This document shows, piece by piece, positions 8,479 through 16,965 of a stretch of DNA of 53,121 nt. Below the pieces are notes generated by a model that saw only the letters and a program-made list of their open reading frames with translations, was not told the origin of the DNA and searched no databases. The position numbers and the translations under genes were made by a program. How positions within the stretch are numbered: the first letter of the stretch is position 1; every line of letters begins with the position of its first letter. Origin of the DNA: Lachnospiraceae bacterium (GTDB lineage Bacteria > Bacillota > Clostridia > Lachnospirales > Lachnospiraceae); assembly GCA_022769625.1 (NCBI GenBank), contig JALEJP010000054.1, forward strand, positions 1 through 53,121, read 5' to 3'.

Positions 8479-9146
8479 TCCGCCACCTCCCTGACATGTC
8501 CGTCAAAAATCGCAATCCTGCGTTCTGCCTGCTGTGCAATCTTTTCATCGTGTGTGATCAGCACGATCGTGTTGCCCTGATCATGAAGTTCATGAAACAG
8601 ACGCATGATCTCTTCCCCCGTCCTGGAATCCAGATTTCCCGTAGGCTCATCTGCCAGAAACAGGGACGGTTCTGTCACCAGTGCTCTGGCAATGGCCACT
8701 CTCTGCTGCTGTCCTCCGGACAGCTCTGAGGGCTTATGTCTGCTCCGTTTTCCAAGCTCCACACGTTCCAGGGCTTCTTTTACTCTTCTTTTTCGCTCAG
8801 CAGACGAAACGCCCTGGTAGATCAGCGGCAGCTCTACATTCTCCTCCGCAGACATTTTCTGGATCAGATTAAAATTCTGAAAAATAAACCCGATTTTATG
8901 GTTGCGGATTCTGGCAAGTTCCCGCTCGGAATACTGCTCAATGGACTGGCCATCCAGAATATACTCTCCTTCGTCTGCTACATCCAGACACCCGATAATA
9001 TTCATGAGCGTAGATTTGCCGCTCCCGGAAGGACCCACAATCCCTACAAATTCTCCCTGTTCAATCTGCATACAGGCATGATCCAGTGCGCGCACTTCCT
9101 CCCCGCCCACATGGTAAATCTTCGATACATCACGAAAGGTAATCAT
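8475..9146 (-). CDS. ABC transporter ATP-binding protein, MacB/LolD type
   Basis: A cytoplasmic ATPase of about 223 residues that powers the adjacent permease. It shows Walker [10 protein letters not shown] (about 37-45), signature [15 protein letters not shown], Walker [14 protein letters not shown] and the H-loop [16 protein letters not shown] is typical of the LolD/MacB/FtsE group. ATG 9146 was chosen because GGTGA lies just upstream; the frame also has an in-frame GTG at 9155. It lies between the adaptor gene and the permease gene. Confidence 0.93.
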   Translation of the reverse strand: MITFRDVSKIYHVGGEEVRALDHACMQIEQGEFVGIVGPSGSGKSTLMNIIGCLDVADEGEYILDGQSIEQYSERELARIRNHKIGFIFQNFNLIQKMSAEENVELPLIYQGVSSAERKRRVKEALERVELGKRSRHKPSELSGGQQQRVAIARALVTEPSLFLADEPTGNLDSRTGEEIMRLFHELHDQGNTIVLITHDEKIAQQAERRIAIFDGHVREVAE

Positions 9147-9159
9147 ATTCTTCACCGCC

Positions 9160-11451
9160 TTACTGAGCCGGCGGCATCATATTACCCCGGTTGCCGCCAC
9201 TTCCCATGTTGGGCATGGTACCCTTATTGAAGCCTCCCTGATCAAAACCTCCTCTGCCAAAGCCTGTCGTTGTGCTTTCATTCTTCACTCTCGTGTAATA
9301 GACCGTATCTCCTTCGGAAAGTCCGCTTATGATCTCCACGCGGGAACCGTCGGAAAGACCTGTTTCCACCTCAACCTCACCGGAAAGTGTACCATCCTCT
9401 TCCTGGCTGGTGTACACAAAAGTGGTTTCTCCCTTTTCCTGAAGTGCAATGGAAGGAAGCAGCAGAATATCCTGTTTCTCCTCCACCTTTATCGTCGCAG
9501 AGGCATTCATACCTACGCGCATATTTTCATCCCGCGGCACCTGGATCTCCACCGTATATTTCGCCATGCCGCCGCTTACACTGGCCGTGTCCGAAATAGA
9601 CGTAATGGTACCGGTAAAGGTCTGATCCTCCAGCGCGTCAAAGGTAATATCTGCACTCTGGCCTTTTTCCACCGACAGAATATCCAGCTCATCCACACTG
9701 ATCGACAGGGTCATACTCTCATCCGGAGATACCGTAAAAGCCACAACCTGATTACCGGCCGTGCTGTCCGTACTTTCGGATGAAGAAGAAGCAGAGGTGC
9801 TCACAAGACTTCCGGAAACAGAGCCTGTGCCGGAGCTTCCACCCTGGCTTCCGCCGGAAACACTGACTCCGGCCGAACCGCTTCCGGAGCCGCCATTTCC
9901 GGCACCGTTTTCTGTCGTTCCGCCGTTATTACCCATTGCAGTACTTCCGTTTTCCGCACTTTCTCCATTATTTCCGCCTGATCCGTTATTTCCGTCGCCC
10001 GTCTGGCTGCCGCCGGCTCCATTTTCCTCCTCTTTTGTTTTCTCAAAAATCATCTGATATTTCAGAACCGTATCACTCACCGTCACACCAGAGATGGCCG
10101 CACCGGTCTGGGAAAGTGCAATGTCCGCCGGAAACACATACTGACACCCTTCACCCGTTTTCGCACGCAGTGTGATTTCTGCGCAGTAGGAAACTCCAGG
10201 CAAAAAGCTGTCCGTCACATCACGCCATGTGATCTCACCCGTATAATAATCCGTCTCTTCTATTGTTTCCTGTGGTTTCTGTCCTGTTACCGGAGCAATC
10301 ACGATATCTTTGATACTTTTCACCGAAATTCGTTCCGTCTCCGGCTGTGTTTCGGTCTGTGTCTCGCTTTCAGTCTGTGTCTCGCTTTCTTTCTCTGTCT
10401 CTTCTTTTTCCTCGCTTTCCTGCTCCGATTCTGCCGAAGTTCGCTTTACGGAAGCTGTCCGGATAAGAGCGGCAGCAGACACTGCTGTGTTTTCCTTACT
10501 CTTTGCACTGCTGACCGCCGCCACAACACTGACCCCATTGCTGCTTGCGGCCGATGCCGTCTGATTACTTGCTCCCGCACTGCCGCCATTTCCGACGGAA
10601 CCAGATCCTGTGCTGCCCGAAGCCGTACTGGATGATACATTAACATCCTGGATCGTGCCGTCAAACTCTGCCGTCACCGTATTGGTTGCTGCCACGGATG
10701 ATAATTCAGCCAGATACTCTGCCAGCTCTTTTCGCTCAGCGACAAGTCCTAAGTATTCAGCAGACTCCGATACATCCTCCAGAACAATCAGCTGATCTCC
10801 GGCATCCACCTCATCTCCTTCCGAAACGCAGATCTCACTGATCGTACCCTGTGCACCGGTCACTGCAATCTCTGTTTCCGAATCGTCGTCCATCACAAGA
10901 ATCATCAGTGCACCTTTTTTTGCCATGATATCACTGACTTTTTTCTCTTCTTTTGCGTAAATCGTCTTAACCGTACCGGAAACTCCGGCTGAAACAGAAG
11001 AGGATGCTGTGTCATCTCTTGCCTCCTCAATCTCCTCATCCAGCGTTTCGATTTCTTCCTGTACCTCAAGCATGGCCTGCTTTACGGAAGCTGCATCCAG
11101 CATAGCCAGTACATCTCCCTTTTTGACATGATCCCCGCTCTCTGCCAGTACACTCTCCACTTTGACTCCCGTTGGAATCATCACATCCTCTGCACTCTGC
11201 CCGGTCAGATTTCCGGTTCCGACAACGGTCGTAGAAATATCACCTTTCTCCACTACTGCTGACTGTGCCGCCATATCTTCTGCCATTGCCTGAAGTGAAT
11301 GACTGCGAAAGCGAAAAAAGGCGCCGCACGCTGCACCTCCAATCAAAACAACCGATAACCCCAATGCAATCCATTTTTTTCTTCCGGAATGTTTTTTCAG
11401 TTTTCCACCCGAAACCTTTCCAAAATGGCGAACCCACTTTTTGTTTTTCAT
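9160..11451 (-). CDS. HlyD/MacA-type adaptor with long Ser/Gly/Glu-rich insert
   Basis: A 763-residue membrane-anchored adaptor for the ABC exporter. A basic N-terminus precedes a hydrophobic helix (about 26-45, ALGLSVVLIGGAACGAFF). A lipoyl-like half (TGVKVESVLAESGDHVKKG), a short coiled coil (EVQEEIETLDEEIEEARDD) and a second lipoyl-like half (EICVSEGDEVDAGDQLIVL) follow. Low-complexity Ser/Gly/Asn and Glu/Thr tracts occupy roughly 270-370 and 480-570, far larger than in usual MacA proteins. A beta-barrel region (SISVDELDILSVEKGQSADI) and a Gly/Asn-rich tail end the protein. The start follows AGGAGG at 7 nt. The frame continues 29 codons upstream with plausible sequence, so a longer start is possible. 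Confidence 0.88.
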   Translation of the reverse strand: MKNKKWVRHFGKVSGGKLKKHSGRKKWIALGLSVVLIGGAACGAFFRFRSHSLQAMAEDMAAQSAVVEKGDISTTVVGTGNLTGQSAEDVMIPTGVKVESVLAESGDHVKKGDVLAMLDAASVKQAMLEVQEEIETLDEEIEEARDDTASSSVSAGVSGTVKTIYAKEEKKVSDIMAKKGALMILVMDDDSETEIAVTGAQGTISEICVSEGDEVDAGDQLIVLEDVSESAEYLGLVAERKELAEYLAELSSVAATNTVTAEFDGTIQDVNVSSSTASGSTGSGSVGNGGSAGASNQTASAASSNGVSVVAAVSSAKSKENTAVSAAALIRTASVKRTSAESEQESEEKEETEKESETQTESETQTETQPETERISVKSIKDIVIAPVTGQKPQETIEETDYYTGEITWRDVTDSFLPGVSYCAEITLRAKTGEGCQYVFPADIALSQTGAAISGVTVSDTVLKYQMIFEKTKEEENGAGGSQTGDGNNGSGGNNGESAENGSTAMGNNGGTTENGAGNGGSGSGSAGVSVSGGSQGGSSGTGSVSGSLVSTSASSSSESTDSTAGNQVVAFTVSPDESMTLSISVDELDILSVEKGQSADITFDALEDQTFTGTITSISDTASVSGGMAKYTVEIQVPRDENMRVGMNASATIKVEEKQDILLLPSIALQEKGETTFVYTSQEEDGTLSGEVEVETGLSDGSRVEIISGLSEGDTVYYTRVKNESTTTGFGRGGFDQGGFNKGTMPNMGSGGNRGNMMPPAQ

Positions 11452-11621
11452 CTTAACCTCCTGTTTCCTGCGCAGCCTGATTTTGCGCACCAGTTCTATT
11501 ACTTCTCTTTGAAACAGTTTATCGGACGGATGTGTCAAAAATTTGGACGGAAGCTGAAATTAAACTGAAACTCCCAAGGATTGCCTGCTGCAAGAGTATG
11601 ATGTCTATATTTCCCGTCGCC
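11452..11621 (-). other. Intergenic region upstream of the adaptor gene
   Basis: It holds the adaptor ribosome site (AGGAGG) and a minus-strand TTGACA at about 11533-11538 without a convincing -10 partner. The adaptor frame stays open through most of it from a TTG. No other gene was seen. Confidence 0.4.
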
Positions 11622-11653
11622 AAAAAAGCAGACCCCTTTCGGAGTCTGCTTTT
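11622..11653 (-). terminator. Terminator after the HPr-like gene
   Basis: Minus-strand stem AAAAGCAGAC against GTCTGCTTTT with a short inner CC/GG extension around GAAA, followed by T residues, about 60 bp after the HPr stop. Confidence 0.88.
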
Positions 11654-11714
11654 CCTTGCACGTATCATACGGATATCATCCCGGAGAGGATCCTGTCTCT
11701 CCTTTGGAACATCA

Positions 11715-11975
11715 TTACAGGTTCTCTTTGAAGAATGTCTCCATCGCTGCTGCTGCTGCCTCTTCATCGCCGCCTTCGCAGGTAACGGTAACTTCTGCGC
11801 CCTGTTTTACGCCCATGCTCATGATTGCCATGATTCTCTTTACGTCAGCCTCTTTGCCGTTGCTGCTGATCTTGATCACGGTATCCTTATAAGCTGCTGC
11901 TGCCTTAACCAGCAGACCAGCCGGTCTTGCATGAATACCCATTGCATCCTGAATCGTGTAAGTAAACTGTTTCAT
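11715..11975 (-). CDS. HPr-family phosphocarrier lacking the regulatory serine
   Basis: An 86-residue cytoplasmic PTS-type phosphocarrier. The catalytic site is intact: His15 in MGIHARPAGLLV, which receives phosphate from enzyme I and passes it to enzyme II. In Bacillus HPr the HprK-phosphorylated Ser46 lies in LKSIMGVMSLG. Here the aligned segment is VKRIMAIMSMG, with arginine (codon AGA) in place of that serine. The protein should therefore not take part in Ser-phosphorylation-dependent catabolite control. It could be a second HPr-like paralogue or a dedicated regulator. The start follows AGGTGGG. It is monocistronic with its own promoter and terminator. Confidence 0.93.
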   Translation of the reverse strand: MKQFTYTIQDAMGIHARPAGLLVKAAAAYKDTVIKISSNGKEADVKRIMAIMSMGVKQGAEVTVTCEGGDEEAAAAAMETFFKENL

Positions 11976-12018
11976 CACAAATCCCACCTTTTCGTTATAA
12001 AATGCTTTCAGTGTCTCA

Positions 12019-12047
12019 ATCATACCAAAAAAGAGCCTGAAAGTCAA
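12019..12047 (-). promoter_or_regulatory. Promoter of the HPr-like gene
   Basis: Minus-strand TTGACT (12042-12047) and TATGAT (12019-12024) are 17 bp apart, with the start codon about 45 bp downstream. Confidence 0.75.
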
Positions 12048-12065
12048 TCATACATAGAAATTATG

Positions 12066-12113
12066 CACAAAAAACCGAATATTTCGATTTACTTTTTGAG
12101 GAATACCGGATTT
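12066..12113 (-). terminator. Possible terminator of the CpsB/BY-kinase operon
   Basis: Minus strand after the kinase stop shows an imperfect stem of CCGGTATTC with GAATATTCGG followed by six T residues. The loop is long and the pairing imperfect, so the call is tentative. Confidence 0.4.
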
Positions 12114-12137
12114 TTTCATTCCGGGAGATTCTATGGT

Positions 12138-13649
12138 TTATTCCTCGGCTTCTTCTGTCTCCTGCCCCTTCGCTGATTTTGCTTTTTTCCCGGTGCTTCC
12201 ATAGCCATAACGGCCATAACTGCCGTAGCGGCCATATCTGCCATAACCGTAGCCATAGCGGCCGTAGCCATAGTCGTTTCCGTAACCATAGCCCGTAATT
12301 CCCACCTCTGCCGCATTGAGGACACATCCCATGATCGGGATGCCGGTATCGGAAAGGCTCTCAATGCCTTCCAGAATCTCATCCACCTTCGCATAGTCCT
12401 GACGCACGACAAACAACGCCCCATCCACATACTGGGAAATGACAGCCGCATCGGAAAGGATAGCACTGGGCGGAGTATCAACGATCACATACTCTGCCTC
12501 TGTCTTAAGCTCCTTCATAATATCCTTCACACTCTTTGCATTCAAAAGACGCTGGGTATTCATGATCGGACGTCCTCCTGTGATCACACGCAGCCCGGTA
12601 TCCAGATAGTTTACCTCCGCCTCCCGAAACGTAGCACAGCCTGTGAGAACATCATAGAAACTATACTCTCCATTCTCTATTCCAAGGGTTGGTGCCACTG
12701 CCGGCTTTCTCAGGTCTCCGTCCACCAGCAGCACTGAATGTCCCCTTTTCACCAGACCAAGGGCAAGGTTGCAGGCAACTGTCGTCTTTCCTTCACCTGC
12801 AATGGCACTTGTCACCAGAAAACTGCCGATATTCTTATCCTTCAGGGTTCGTTCCAGACGTGTGCGTGTTGTCCTGTTTGCCTCAAGAAATGCCCAGGGA
12901 ATCATTTCATTGTCGATCATAACACGTGGCTTTTTCACCTTGCCGCGTTTTTTAAACCGTGCTCTGGGAAGTACACCCAGACAGCTGATATTCAAAAACT
13001 TCTTCAGTTCCTCTTTCTTTTTAATGGTATTTCGCGTCAGCGCATAGATCAGAACCAGAATCAGTGTCAATATAATGCCCACCATGGCTCCTTTTAATGC
13101 AGTACGCTTAAAATTATACGGATTATCCGGTCCGATGGGTACCCCGGACTCATCCATGAGACTCATGTTGACCTCTCCGATCACAGGAGCTGCCACGGTG
13201 GGGTAATTGTCAATCACTGCCATCAGAAGATCATAGGCTGTCTGGGGAGAACCGGCTTTTGCCTTCACACTGATCAGATTGGTTCCCTCCATAACCTCCG
13301 AGGAGATACTTCCCGGAACCTGTTCCATACCCATATCCTCCGCGACCAGCTGCTGCAGTACATCACTGGATAATATATATGGAAAAATCGTTCCGATCTG
13401 TTCCGCCGCCTTCTGGTTATAAGAATCGCTGTAATTATACATATCCTCGCTGGTTACAATATAAGTGGCATACGCTGTATAAACCGGAGAATACGCTCTT
13501 CTTTCTTTAAAATAGAAAAGCGAAGCACAGATGCTGGCCAGCACGAAAAACAGCCACCAGAATTTGACAAGCCCTTTCCAGAGATCATCCACAATCGTAC
13601 TGATATCAATCAGCTCTTCATTTCTACTCTCTTTTGTCTCACTGCTCAT
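12138..13649 (-). CDS. Wzz/BY-kinase fusion (CpsC-CpsD type), copy 1, Gly-Tyr tail
   Basis: A 503-residue membrane tyrosine kinase controlling polysaccharide chain length and export. The Wzz domain spans two helices (about 30-47 and 187-204), with the PDNPYNFKR proline motif before the second. The cytoplasmic kinase has Walker A AGEGKTT (284-290), Walker A' LLVDGDLRKP (307-316) and Walker B YVIVDTPPS. A Gly/Tyr/Arg-rich tail near 455-485 with more than ten tyrosines is the probable autophosphorylation cluster. In many Firmicutes these two parts are separate proteins; here they are fused. The start is set by GGAGGTCATT before ATG 13649. It overlaps copy 2 by 11 bp. Confidence 0.92.
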   Translation of the reverse strand: MSSETKESRNEELIDISTIVDDLWKGLVKFWWLFFVLASICASLFYFKERRAYSPVYTAYATYIVTSEDMYNYSDSYNQKAAEQIGTIFPYILSSDVLQQLVAEDMGMEQVPGSISSEVMEGTNLISVKAKAGSPQTAYDLLMAVIDNYPTVAAPVIGEVNMSLMDESGVPIGPDNPYNFKRTALKGAMVGIILTLILVLIYALTRNTIKKKEELKKFLNISCLGVLPRARFKKRGKVKKPRVMIDNEMIPWAFLEANRTTRTRLERTLKDKNIGSFLVTSAIAGEGKTTVACNLALGLVKRGHSVLLVDGDLRKPAVAPTLGIENGEYSFYDVLTGCATFREAEVNYLDTGLRVITGGRPIMNTQRLLNAKSVKDIMKELKTEAEYVIVDTPPSAILSDAAVISQYVDGALFVVRQDYAKVDEILEGIESLSDTGIPIMGCVLNAAEVGITGYGYGNDYGYGRYGYGYGRYGRYGSYGRYGYGSTGKKAKSAKGQETEEAEE

Positions 13650-15063
13650 AATGACCTCCATAACTGTAACCATATCCATAGCCATAAGAACCTGCCGATT
13701 TCAGGATTCCAACATGGGCATTGTTGTAGACACATCCAAGATTCTTTTTCCGGTCTCCGTTTAACGTATCGATGGCATCATTCAGGTCTTTTGCCTCCAC
13801 GGTGTGCTCCTCCACCACAAGAAGCGTCGCATCCACCATCTGGGTAATTTCCTCTGCATCTGCCACCAGTGCAAGCGGAGAGGTATCGAGAATAATATAA
13901 TCCATACTTTCGCGGAAATAATCAATAATCTTCTGCAGCATACCGGACAGGATCATCTCCGTGGAGTTTTCGAATGCCACCGTATTCAGGATCGTATACA
14001 GATTACTTCCAGGCGCCTTATGAATCAGGTCGTTGGCAAATCCTTTTCCGTTGAGCACATTGCCCAGATCATCAATCCGGACATCCTGCATCTCCAGCAC
14101 TTTATACTGGGAAGGCTTACGGAAATCGCAGTCGATTAACAGCACACGCTCCGCCTCCTGAGCCAGTGCAAGACCCAGATTTGCCGCAACCGTTGATTTT
14201 CCTTCATTTTCCAGTACACTGGTCACAAGTAAAGTCTTTGCACCTTTTTCATCCATCTTGTTTTTCACATGGCGTGCCAGCTTTCTGGCCGATTCCACAT
14301 AGCGAAAGCTGCAGGTGGGATTGGTGATCAGGATTCCTTTTTTATTTTTCCGGATCCAGGAGCCAAGCGTTTTATACTTGCGCTCATGCCAGAGTGTACC
14401 CAGATTTTTCGCATCCAGCTTTCTGGTAATGTCTTTTTCGCTGCGTATGGTATCGCGCATATAAGAGAAAACCGCAATCAGCAGACAAAGTGCCGCTGCC
14501 GTATAGAAAAAGGCCTTTTTCATTGCATCTCCGGCATTTAAGGGATAATCGGGAGATACCGGAATCTCGGGTGCCTGCAGCGTCTCCAGGATCGCATCTC
14601 CCACCATGTAATCCGAAACCACGCCATAATTACGCATGATGGAATTGATCAGTTTAAAACACATACCCGGGGAATAGGACGTCACCTTCAGCGAGATCAG
14701 ATTGGTCTCAGGAATCACCTCCGCCGTGGCGCTTCCCTGGAAGAAAGAAAGTCCAACCTCCTGGGCCACCTTTTTCTGAAGAAGATTGCTGTTTAAGATC
14801 TGTTCAAATTTGGTTGCCATGGTCTCCGCAGAATACTGATTGTCATAAATCGTACTCTGGGTTCCACGTTTCGTGACGTACAGAGTAGCCTGGGTCGTAT
14901 AGGTGGGCTGATATCTCTCCGTCACCACCACCCTGGTCAAAAGCGCTGCCGCAATGCAGAAAAACAGAATAGTCATCCATTCATGGCAGATATCTGTTAC
15001 GATACTGTACAGGTCAATATTCCATTCATCACGCGGAGCGTACTCATTTTTATTCTCTGCCAT
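13639..15063 (-). CDS. Wzz/BY-kinase fusion (CpsC-CpsD type), copy 2
   Basis: A 474-residue paralogue of the next gene with the same plan. A Wzz domain lies between helices at about 30-46 and 183-200, with PVSPDYPLN before the second. The kinase has Walker A ENEGKST (285-291), Walker A' LLIDCDFRKP and Walker B YIILDTSPL. The tail ends with only a short Tyr/Gly cluster (SYGYGYGYSYGGHYEQ), much smaller than in copy 1. Sequence differs widely from copy 1, so the duplication is old. Its start overlaps the stop of the Ig-like gene by one base, giving tight coupling in the operon CpsB - Ig protein - kinase 2 - kinase 1. Confidence 0.92.
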   Translation of the reverse strand: MAENKNEYAPRDEWNIDLYSIVTDICHEWMTILFFCIAAALLTRVVVTERYQPTYTTQATLYVTKRGTQSTIYDNQYSAETMATKFEQILNSNLLQKKVAQEVGLSFFQGSATAEVIPETNLISLKVTSYSPGMCFKLINSIMRNYGVVSDYMVGDAILETLQAPEIPVSPDYPLNAGDAMKKAFFYTAAALCLLIAVFSYMRDTIRSEKDITRKLDAKNLGTLWHERKYKTLGSWIRKNKKGILITNPTCSFRYVESARKLARHVKNKMDEKGAKTLLVTSVLENEGKSTVAANLGLALAQEAERVLLIDCDFRKPSQYKVLEMQDVRIDDLGNVLNGKGFANDLIHKAPGSNLYTILNTVAFENSTEMILSGMLQKIIDYFRESMDYIILDTSPLALVADAEEITQMVDATLLVVEEHTVEAKDLNDAIDTLNGDRKKNLGCVYNNAHVGILKSAGSYGYGYGYSYGGHYEQ

Positions 15064-15989
15064 TATGACTCCTCCTTTTCTGACGATTCCGTATCGGTTT
15101 CCTGTGTCTCCTCAACCACCACGATCAGACGTGTCTTTCCTTTGCTGCCCTCCAGACCCGACATGGTGTATGTGATCTCATAAACCCCGGCTTTGTCGTA
15201 ATTCACCTTGTCATCGATCTCGATCCTTGATCTGCTGATGGTGTGATAGTTCCGGGCATTTTCTGTCCCGTAGGTCTCTTCTCCGTCCGTCAGGGCATAT
15301 TCCTGATCCCCGATCGTGACGTTCTGCAGATAGGAAGAAGTATCCAGCTTCTCTCCTGTTTTCGTATACACGATATAATCTGTCAGCCCGATCTTTGGGC
15401 GTGAAGCGTAATCTGAACGTTCGCACATTTCCACCGTTACCGGCAGGGTCACCATATCTCCGCAGCTGTTTGTCACCTGCAGTTTGATGCTGTACTCCCC
15501 TGCCACACCCGTATAAATCACAGAATCGGAAGATATTTTGATCTTGTCAGAAATATCACCGTCGATGCAGTCCTTTGCCCGCATTCCTTCCATGATCTCA
15601 TCTGTGCCTACGATAAAGCAGAGCGGTTCCGTGAGCTGAAACCGCGGTGAGGTATAATCCGTGTAAACAATCTGCCGGAACGCCTTTGTCACATGATTAT
15701 CCGAATCAAATGCCACATACGAGATCAGTCTGCGGCCTTTATCCAGGAAAGTTGAGATATTCTCGATTACGATGGAATTGGTCACATCTCCATCCTTTTC
15801 ATCCCATGCAGTCACACCCTGCATCAGCTCCTTGTCGGATGCCTTAACACTCACATGGATCAGTGTCTCATCCATGGAGATCTGAGGTCCCAGCTTATCC
15901 GTTCCTCTGCTCCATTTGAATTCATATCCGACGCATACAACGATGGATAGGATCAATAAGATGATACTAAATATTTTCAGTCTTTTCAT
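15063..15989 (-). CDS. Membrane-anchored Ig-like (DUF5011-type) surface protein
   Basis: A 308-residue protein with an N-terminal signal anchor (about 5-22, IFSIILLILSIVVCVGY). An extracellular part holds two or three Ig-like modules of the DUF5011 type: AWDEKDGDVTNSI near 60-73, AKDCIDGDISDKI near 138-150 and a third towards the C-terminus. It ends in a Glu/Ser/Thr-rich tail. Placement between the CpsB phosphatase and the BY-kinases suggests an accessory role in polysaccharide assembly or attachment. A related but diverged protein is encoded on the opposite strand at 16966-17883. The start follows AGGAGGATATT. Confidence 0.85.
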   Translation of the reverse strand: MKRLKIFSIILLILSIVVCVGYEFKWSRGTDKLGPQISMDETLIHVSVKASDKELMQGVTAWDEKDGDVTNSIVIENISTFLDKGRRLISYVAFDSDNHVTKAFRQIVYTDYTSPRFQLTEPLCFIVGTDEIMEGMRAKDCIDGDISDKIKISSDSVIYTGVAGEYSIKLQVTNSCGDMVTLPVTVEMCERSDYASRPKIGLTDYIVYTKTGEKLDTSSYLQNVTIGDQEYALTDGEETYGTENARNYHTISRSRIEIDDKVNYDKAGVYEITYTMSGLEGSKGKTRLIVVVEETQETDTESSEKEES

Positions 15990-16008
15990 AATATCCTCCT
16001 GTTACTGC

Positions 16009-16779
16009 TTACCGGAAATACCGTTTCCGCACCGGTCTGGCTGCCGCACGCATATCCACCCTGCGGTTCTCTATCATCCTTCCGGGATTGTCTTTGAGCA
16101 TCAGCCTGGCATACTCCGTTGAATAGTTTTCCTGTAAAAACAGGTATACATCCCGCATATGCGTGGTGCGCATATAAGGGGTATGCGCGTCACTGGCGAC
16201 ACATCCTACCAGATTATACTCCAAAAGCTCCATAGCCGCAACAAAGGGTTCTTCCCCGAATTTGCCGGCGATGCTTCCCTTATTCACCTGCGTCAGACAG
16301 CCATCCATCACCATGGAATACAGAACCTGCGGATCTCTCTGTACACAGTAATAGCGCTCCGGATGTGCGATCACTGGGATCACCTGTTCCATCTGAAGCA
16401 GTTCATTCAGATTTCTCTGCATCCTTGATGCCGAAATATCAAAAGGAAACTCCACCAGATAATACCTGGAATGGTTCAGGCCGATCACCGCTTTTTCTTT
16501 TATTTTCCGCGGAAGATCCTGGGAGTAATAAATTTCCATTCCCGGTAAAACCTCAAGGGGAATCCCCTCATCCCGGATCAGCCCGGACAGATCCGCAAAT
16601 GCCCGGACCAGATCTCCTGTATTAAAATTGTCATAATATCCTTCCATATTACAGTGGGGTGTCGCCACAAGAGCCGTCACTCCGCTCTCCGCCGCCATCC
16701 GGGCCATTGCCAGAGAATCCGCCCTGCTGTCGGAACCGTCATCGATCCGCGGTATAATATGCGTATGAATATCAATCAT
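16009..16779 (-). CDS. CpsB/CapC-type PHP-domain tyrosine phosphatase
   Basis: A 256-residue metal-dependent phosphatase that reverses BY-kinase tyrosine phosphorylation in capsule or exopolysaccharide control. Metal-ligand motifs of the PHP fold are visible in order: MIDIHTHIIPRIDDG (His5, His7, Asp13-14), ATPHCN (about 54-59), PGMEIYYS, VIAHPERY and ASDAHTP. The length matches the family. ATG 16779 opens directly on the conserved motif and follows AAGGAAGG. It is the first gene of the four-gene phosphatase/Ig/kinase operon, 19 bp before the Ig-like gene. Confidence 0.93.
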   Translation of the reverse strand: MIDIHTHIIPRIDDGSDSRADSLAMARMAAESGVTALVATPHCNMEGYYDNFNTGDLVRAFADLSGLIRDEGIPLEVLPGMEIYYSQDLPRKIKEKAVIGLNHSRYYLVEFPFDISASRMQRNLNELLQMEQVIPVIAHPERYYCVQRDPQVLYSMVMDGCLTQVNKGSIAGKFGEEPFVAAMELLEYNLVGCVASDAHTPYMRTTHMRDVYLFLQENYSTEYARLMLKDNPGRMIENRRVDMRAAARPVRKRYFR

Positions 16780-16841
16780 TCCGGAACGTACCTTCCTTTC
16801 TTTCCTCACTTTCTGACAGAATCTTCTGCCAGTTTTTACAC

Positions 16842-16870
16842 AACCGGTTACATTATACCGGATACCGGTT
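16842..16870. promoter_or_regulatory. Divergent promoter region with ACCGGT inverted repeat
   Basis: The arms AACCGGT (16842-16848) and ACCGGTT (16864-16870) flank a 15-bp centre that holds another ACCGG and a minus-strand TATAAT (16852-16857), a likely -10 for the cpsB operon. Its -35 is weak. The repeat could be an operator for both directions; no known consensus was recognised. Confidence 0.45.
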
Positions 16871-16898
16871 GAAATCAAAAGCCTGTTTGTGCTATATT
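16869..16898 (+). promoter_or_regulatory. Possible promoter of the plus-strand Ig-like gene
   Basis: TTGAAA (16869-16874) and TATATT (16893-16898) with an 18-bp spacer lie about 68 bp before the ATG at 16966. The -35 box overlaps the inverted repeat. Confidence 0.5.
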
Positions 16899-16965
16899 TA
16901 TTATCAGACAGCTGTTATTGCAGCCTCTGCATGATTCTAATATACAGGATACGAGGAGTACCATA

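Noticed and set aside
12175-12300. Gly/Tyr-coding tandem DNA repeat as a mobile or CRISPR-like repeat
   Set aside because: It is the in-frame Gly-Tyr-Arg tail of the BY-kinase; the repetition follows from codon reuse.
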